Shown: positions 62,363 through 64,000 of the stretch, in pieces
Layout: every line of letters begins with the position of its first letter
Numbering within the stretch: position 1 is the stretch's first letter
Origin: Herbaspirillum hiltneri N3
GTDB lineage: Bacteria; Pseudomonadota; Gammaproteobacteria; Burkholderiales; Burkholderiaceae_D
NCBI RefSeq assembly: GCF_001267925.1
Contig: NZ_CP011409.1
Coordinates: forward strand, 1,178,001-1,242,000
Direction of reading: 5' to 3'
Length of the DNA: 64,000 nucleotides
Notes under the pieces: generated by a model
What the model saw: the letters and a program-made list of their open reading frames with translations, nothing else
Told to the model about the DNA's origin: nothing
Databases searched by the model: none
Made by a program: the position numbers and the translations under genes

Positions 62363-64000
62363 ATGAAAACCAAAGACATTCCCGAAGAGGCCACTTTTTC
62401 CGAATATACCCACGCCGCCGGCGGCTGGGGTTCGGTGCGCGCGCTAGGCTCCATCCTGAGGCAGGAGCATGTCCTGACTTCCGGCACCCGCGTGCTGATG
62501 AAGCAGAACAAGCCGGACGGCTTCGCCTGCGTCAGTTGTTCATGGGCCAAGCCGGCCGATCCGCACGTGTTTGAATTCTGCGAGAACGGCGCCAAGGCGA
62601 CCGCCTGGGAAATCACCGACAAGCGCGCCACGCCGGAATTCTTCGCCCGCCATACCGTCACGGAATTCGAAAGCTGGTCCGACCTTGAACTCGAAGCCGC
62701 CGGGCGCGTCACGCACCCGATGCGTTACGACGATGCCAGCGACAAATATCTTCCGATTTCCTGGGACAAGGCCTTCGACGAGATCGGCTCGGCGTTGCGC
62801 GCCGCCGATGCCGAGAAGGTGGTGTTTTACGCCTCCGGCCGGGCTTCGCTCGAGACCTCGTACATGTACCAGCTGATGGCGCGTATGTATGGCAACAACA
62901 ACCTGCCGGACAGCTCCAACATGTGCCACGAATCGACGTCGGTGGCCTTGCCGAAGACTATCGGTGTGGCGGTCGGCACGGTCACGCTGGACGACTTCGC
63001 CGCGACCGATTGCCTGCTGTTCTTCGGCCACAATACCGGCACCAATGCACCGCGCATGCTGCATTCGCTGGAAGAGGTGCGCAAGCGCGGCGTGCCGGTG
63101 ATTACCTTCAACCCGCTGCGCGAGCGCGGCCTGGTCAGCTTCGTCAATCCGCAATCGCCGCTGGAAATGCTGACCCCGGCGCGCACCGCCATCAGTTCGC
63201 AGTATGTGCAGATCAAGATCGGCGGCGACAGCGCCGCAGTGATGGGCATGGCAAAGTGGCTGATCGAGGCCGACGATGTCGCTCGCGAAACGCGCCAGCC
63301 GCGCCTGCTCGACGCCGGCTTCATCGCCGACCATACGGCCGGCTTCGAGGAGTTTGCCGCCGCTGCGCGCCGCGCCGACTGGAACGACATCGAACGCCGT
63401 GCCGGCGTATCGCGCGCCGAGCTGGAGCAGGCCGCGCAGACTTACGCCAACGCCCGTTCGGCCATGCTGATGTACGGCATGGGCGTGACCCAGCATCGTG
63501 AAGCGGTGCGCACCATCCACATGCTGACCAACCTGCTCCTGCTGCGCGGTAACATCGGCCGGCCGGGCGCGGGCATTTGCCCGATCCGCGGCCATTCCAA
63601 TGTGCAGGGCCAGCGCACCGTCGGCATCACCGAAAAACCGGAGATGGTGCCGAGAGAAAAACTGAAAGAACAATACTGCTTCGACGTGCCCGAAAAGAAA
63701 GGCCTCAATACCGTCGAAGCCTGTGAAGAAATTCTGAAGGAAAAAATCTCGGCCTTCTTCATGCTGGGCGGAAATTTCGTGCGTGCCATTCCCGACCACA
63801 GCCGCATGGAGCCGGCATGGCGCAAGATTCCGCTGACGGTGCAGGTGGTGACGCGGCTTAACCGCAGCTCGGTCATCCATGGCCGCCGGTCTTATCTGCT
63901 GCCGTGCCTCGGCCGCATCGAGATCGACCAGCAGGCCGGCGGCGCGCAAGCCGTGTCGGTGGAGGACAGCACCGGCTGCATGCACGGTTCGCGCGGCATG
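62363..64000 (+). CDS. Molybdopterin oxidoreductase, YdeP/FdhA-like (3' end beyond window)
   Basis: The first 546 residues of a molybdopterin-dependent oxidoreductase run off the end of the window. The N-terminal cysteine cluster region KPDGFACVSCSWAKP (Cys56, Cys59, with Cys73 nearby) is unlike the four-Cys motif of formate dehydrogenase H and matches the YdeP group. Further blocks are HNTGTNAPRMLH, GMGVTQHREAVRTIHMLTNLLLLRGNIGRPGAG and RGHSNVQGQRT. CGGAG precedes the ATG. YdeP is linked to acid resistance in E. coli; the reaction is unknown. Confidence 0.88.
   Translation, partial: MKTKDIPEEATFSEYTHAAGGWGSVRALGSILRQEHVLTSGTRVLMKQNKPDGFACVSCSWAKPADPHVFEFCENGAKATAWEITDKRATPEFFARHTVTEFESWSDLELEAAGRVTHPMRYDDASDKYLPISWDKAFDEIGSALRAADAEKVVFYASGRASLETSYMYQLMARMYGNNNLPDSSNMCHESTSVALPKTIGVAVGTVTLDDFAATDCLLFFGHNTGTNAPRMLHSLEEVRKRGVPVITFNPLRERGLVSFVNPQSPLEMLTPARTAISSQYVQIKIGGDSAAVMGMAKWLIEADDVARETRQPRLLDAGFIADHTAGFEEFAAAARRADWNDIERRAGVSRAELEQAAQTYANARSAMLMYGMGVTQHREAVRTIHMLTNLLLLRGNIGRPGAGICPIRGHSNVQGQRTVGITEKPEMVPREKLKEQYCFDVPEKKGLNTVEACEEILKEKISAFFMLGGNFVRAIPDHSRMEPAWRKIPLTVQVVTRLNRSSVIHGRRSYLLPCLGRIEIDQQAGGAQAVSVEDSTGCMHGSRGM

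Noticed and set aside
62540..63985. 481-residue minus-strand frame at the window end
   Set aside because: Antisense to the molybdopterin oxidoreductase, whose motifs are clear in the plus frame.

Overview
The window reads as chromosomal DNA of a high-GC betaproteobacterium, most likely an Oxalobacteraceae member close to Herbaspirillum. This is inferred from gene content (a betaproteobacterial trimeric porin, minor type IV pilins, a large FadE, a non-phosphorylating xylose operon, many paired regulator/catabolic operons) and not from a marker gene. No rRNA, tRNA, insertion sequence, prophage or CRISPR array was seen. Genes are densely packed, mostly in operons with 4-bp ATGA overlaps. The long antisense reading frames are high-GC shadows and were left out.

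Layout. 1-300: dispersed-type hairpin repeats and the ggt terminator. 314-2077: secreted gamma-glutamyltransferase. 2280-8716: gluconate/idonate catabolism, with a LacI-type regulator divergent from gntP-gntK-idnO-idnD, two GntR-like operators on the promoter and a 140-bp palindrome inside the operon. 8936-13464: nitrilase operon (DUF485 protein, sodium:solute symporter, nitrilase) divergent from a LysR regulator. 13537-14628: old-yellow-enzyme reductase with a NemR-like box. 14927-26249: D-xylose oxidation by the Weimberg route. The genes are an xylFGH ABC importer, then xylX, xylB, xylC and xylD in one minus-strand operon. A divergent AraC/LacI-hybrid XylR and an aldose epimerase lie on the plus strand. 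26306-31147: minor pilins (pilV, pilW, pilX, pilE, fimT, without pilY1) running into ribD and ribE. 31382-34831: an XRE-cupin regulator and a set of small conserved genes, including a neutral zinc metallopeptidase. 35158-40940: fadE, a small membrane protein, an aldo/keto reductase and a chemoreceptor.

41199-55486 is the most interesting block. An ATP-dependent 5-oxoprolinase-type HyuA-HyuB fusion lies divergent from a five-gene branched-chain-type ABC importer. The importer is followed by a DUF1445 protein, an NTF2-like protein, a porin, a second chemoreceptor and a MarR-like regulator. The 666-bp divergent region holds a near-perfect sigma-54 promoter, a 17-bp NtrC-like palindrome, an AT-rich palindrome, a sigma-70-like promoter and a nine-codon leader ORF with a strong ribosome binding site. 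I read this as a nitrogen-regulated system for importing and degrading 5-oxoproline or a related lactam/D-glutamate derivative. The substrate is an inference.

55595-62173: GNAT acetyltransferase, azoreductase, a BrkB/YihY membrane protein, an AsmA-like protein, a secreted glycine-rich protein and a catalase-like haem protein. From 62363 a YdeP/FdhA-like molybdopterin oxidoreductase runs off the end of the window.
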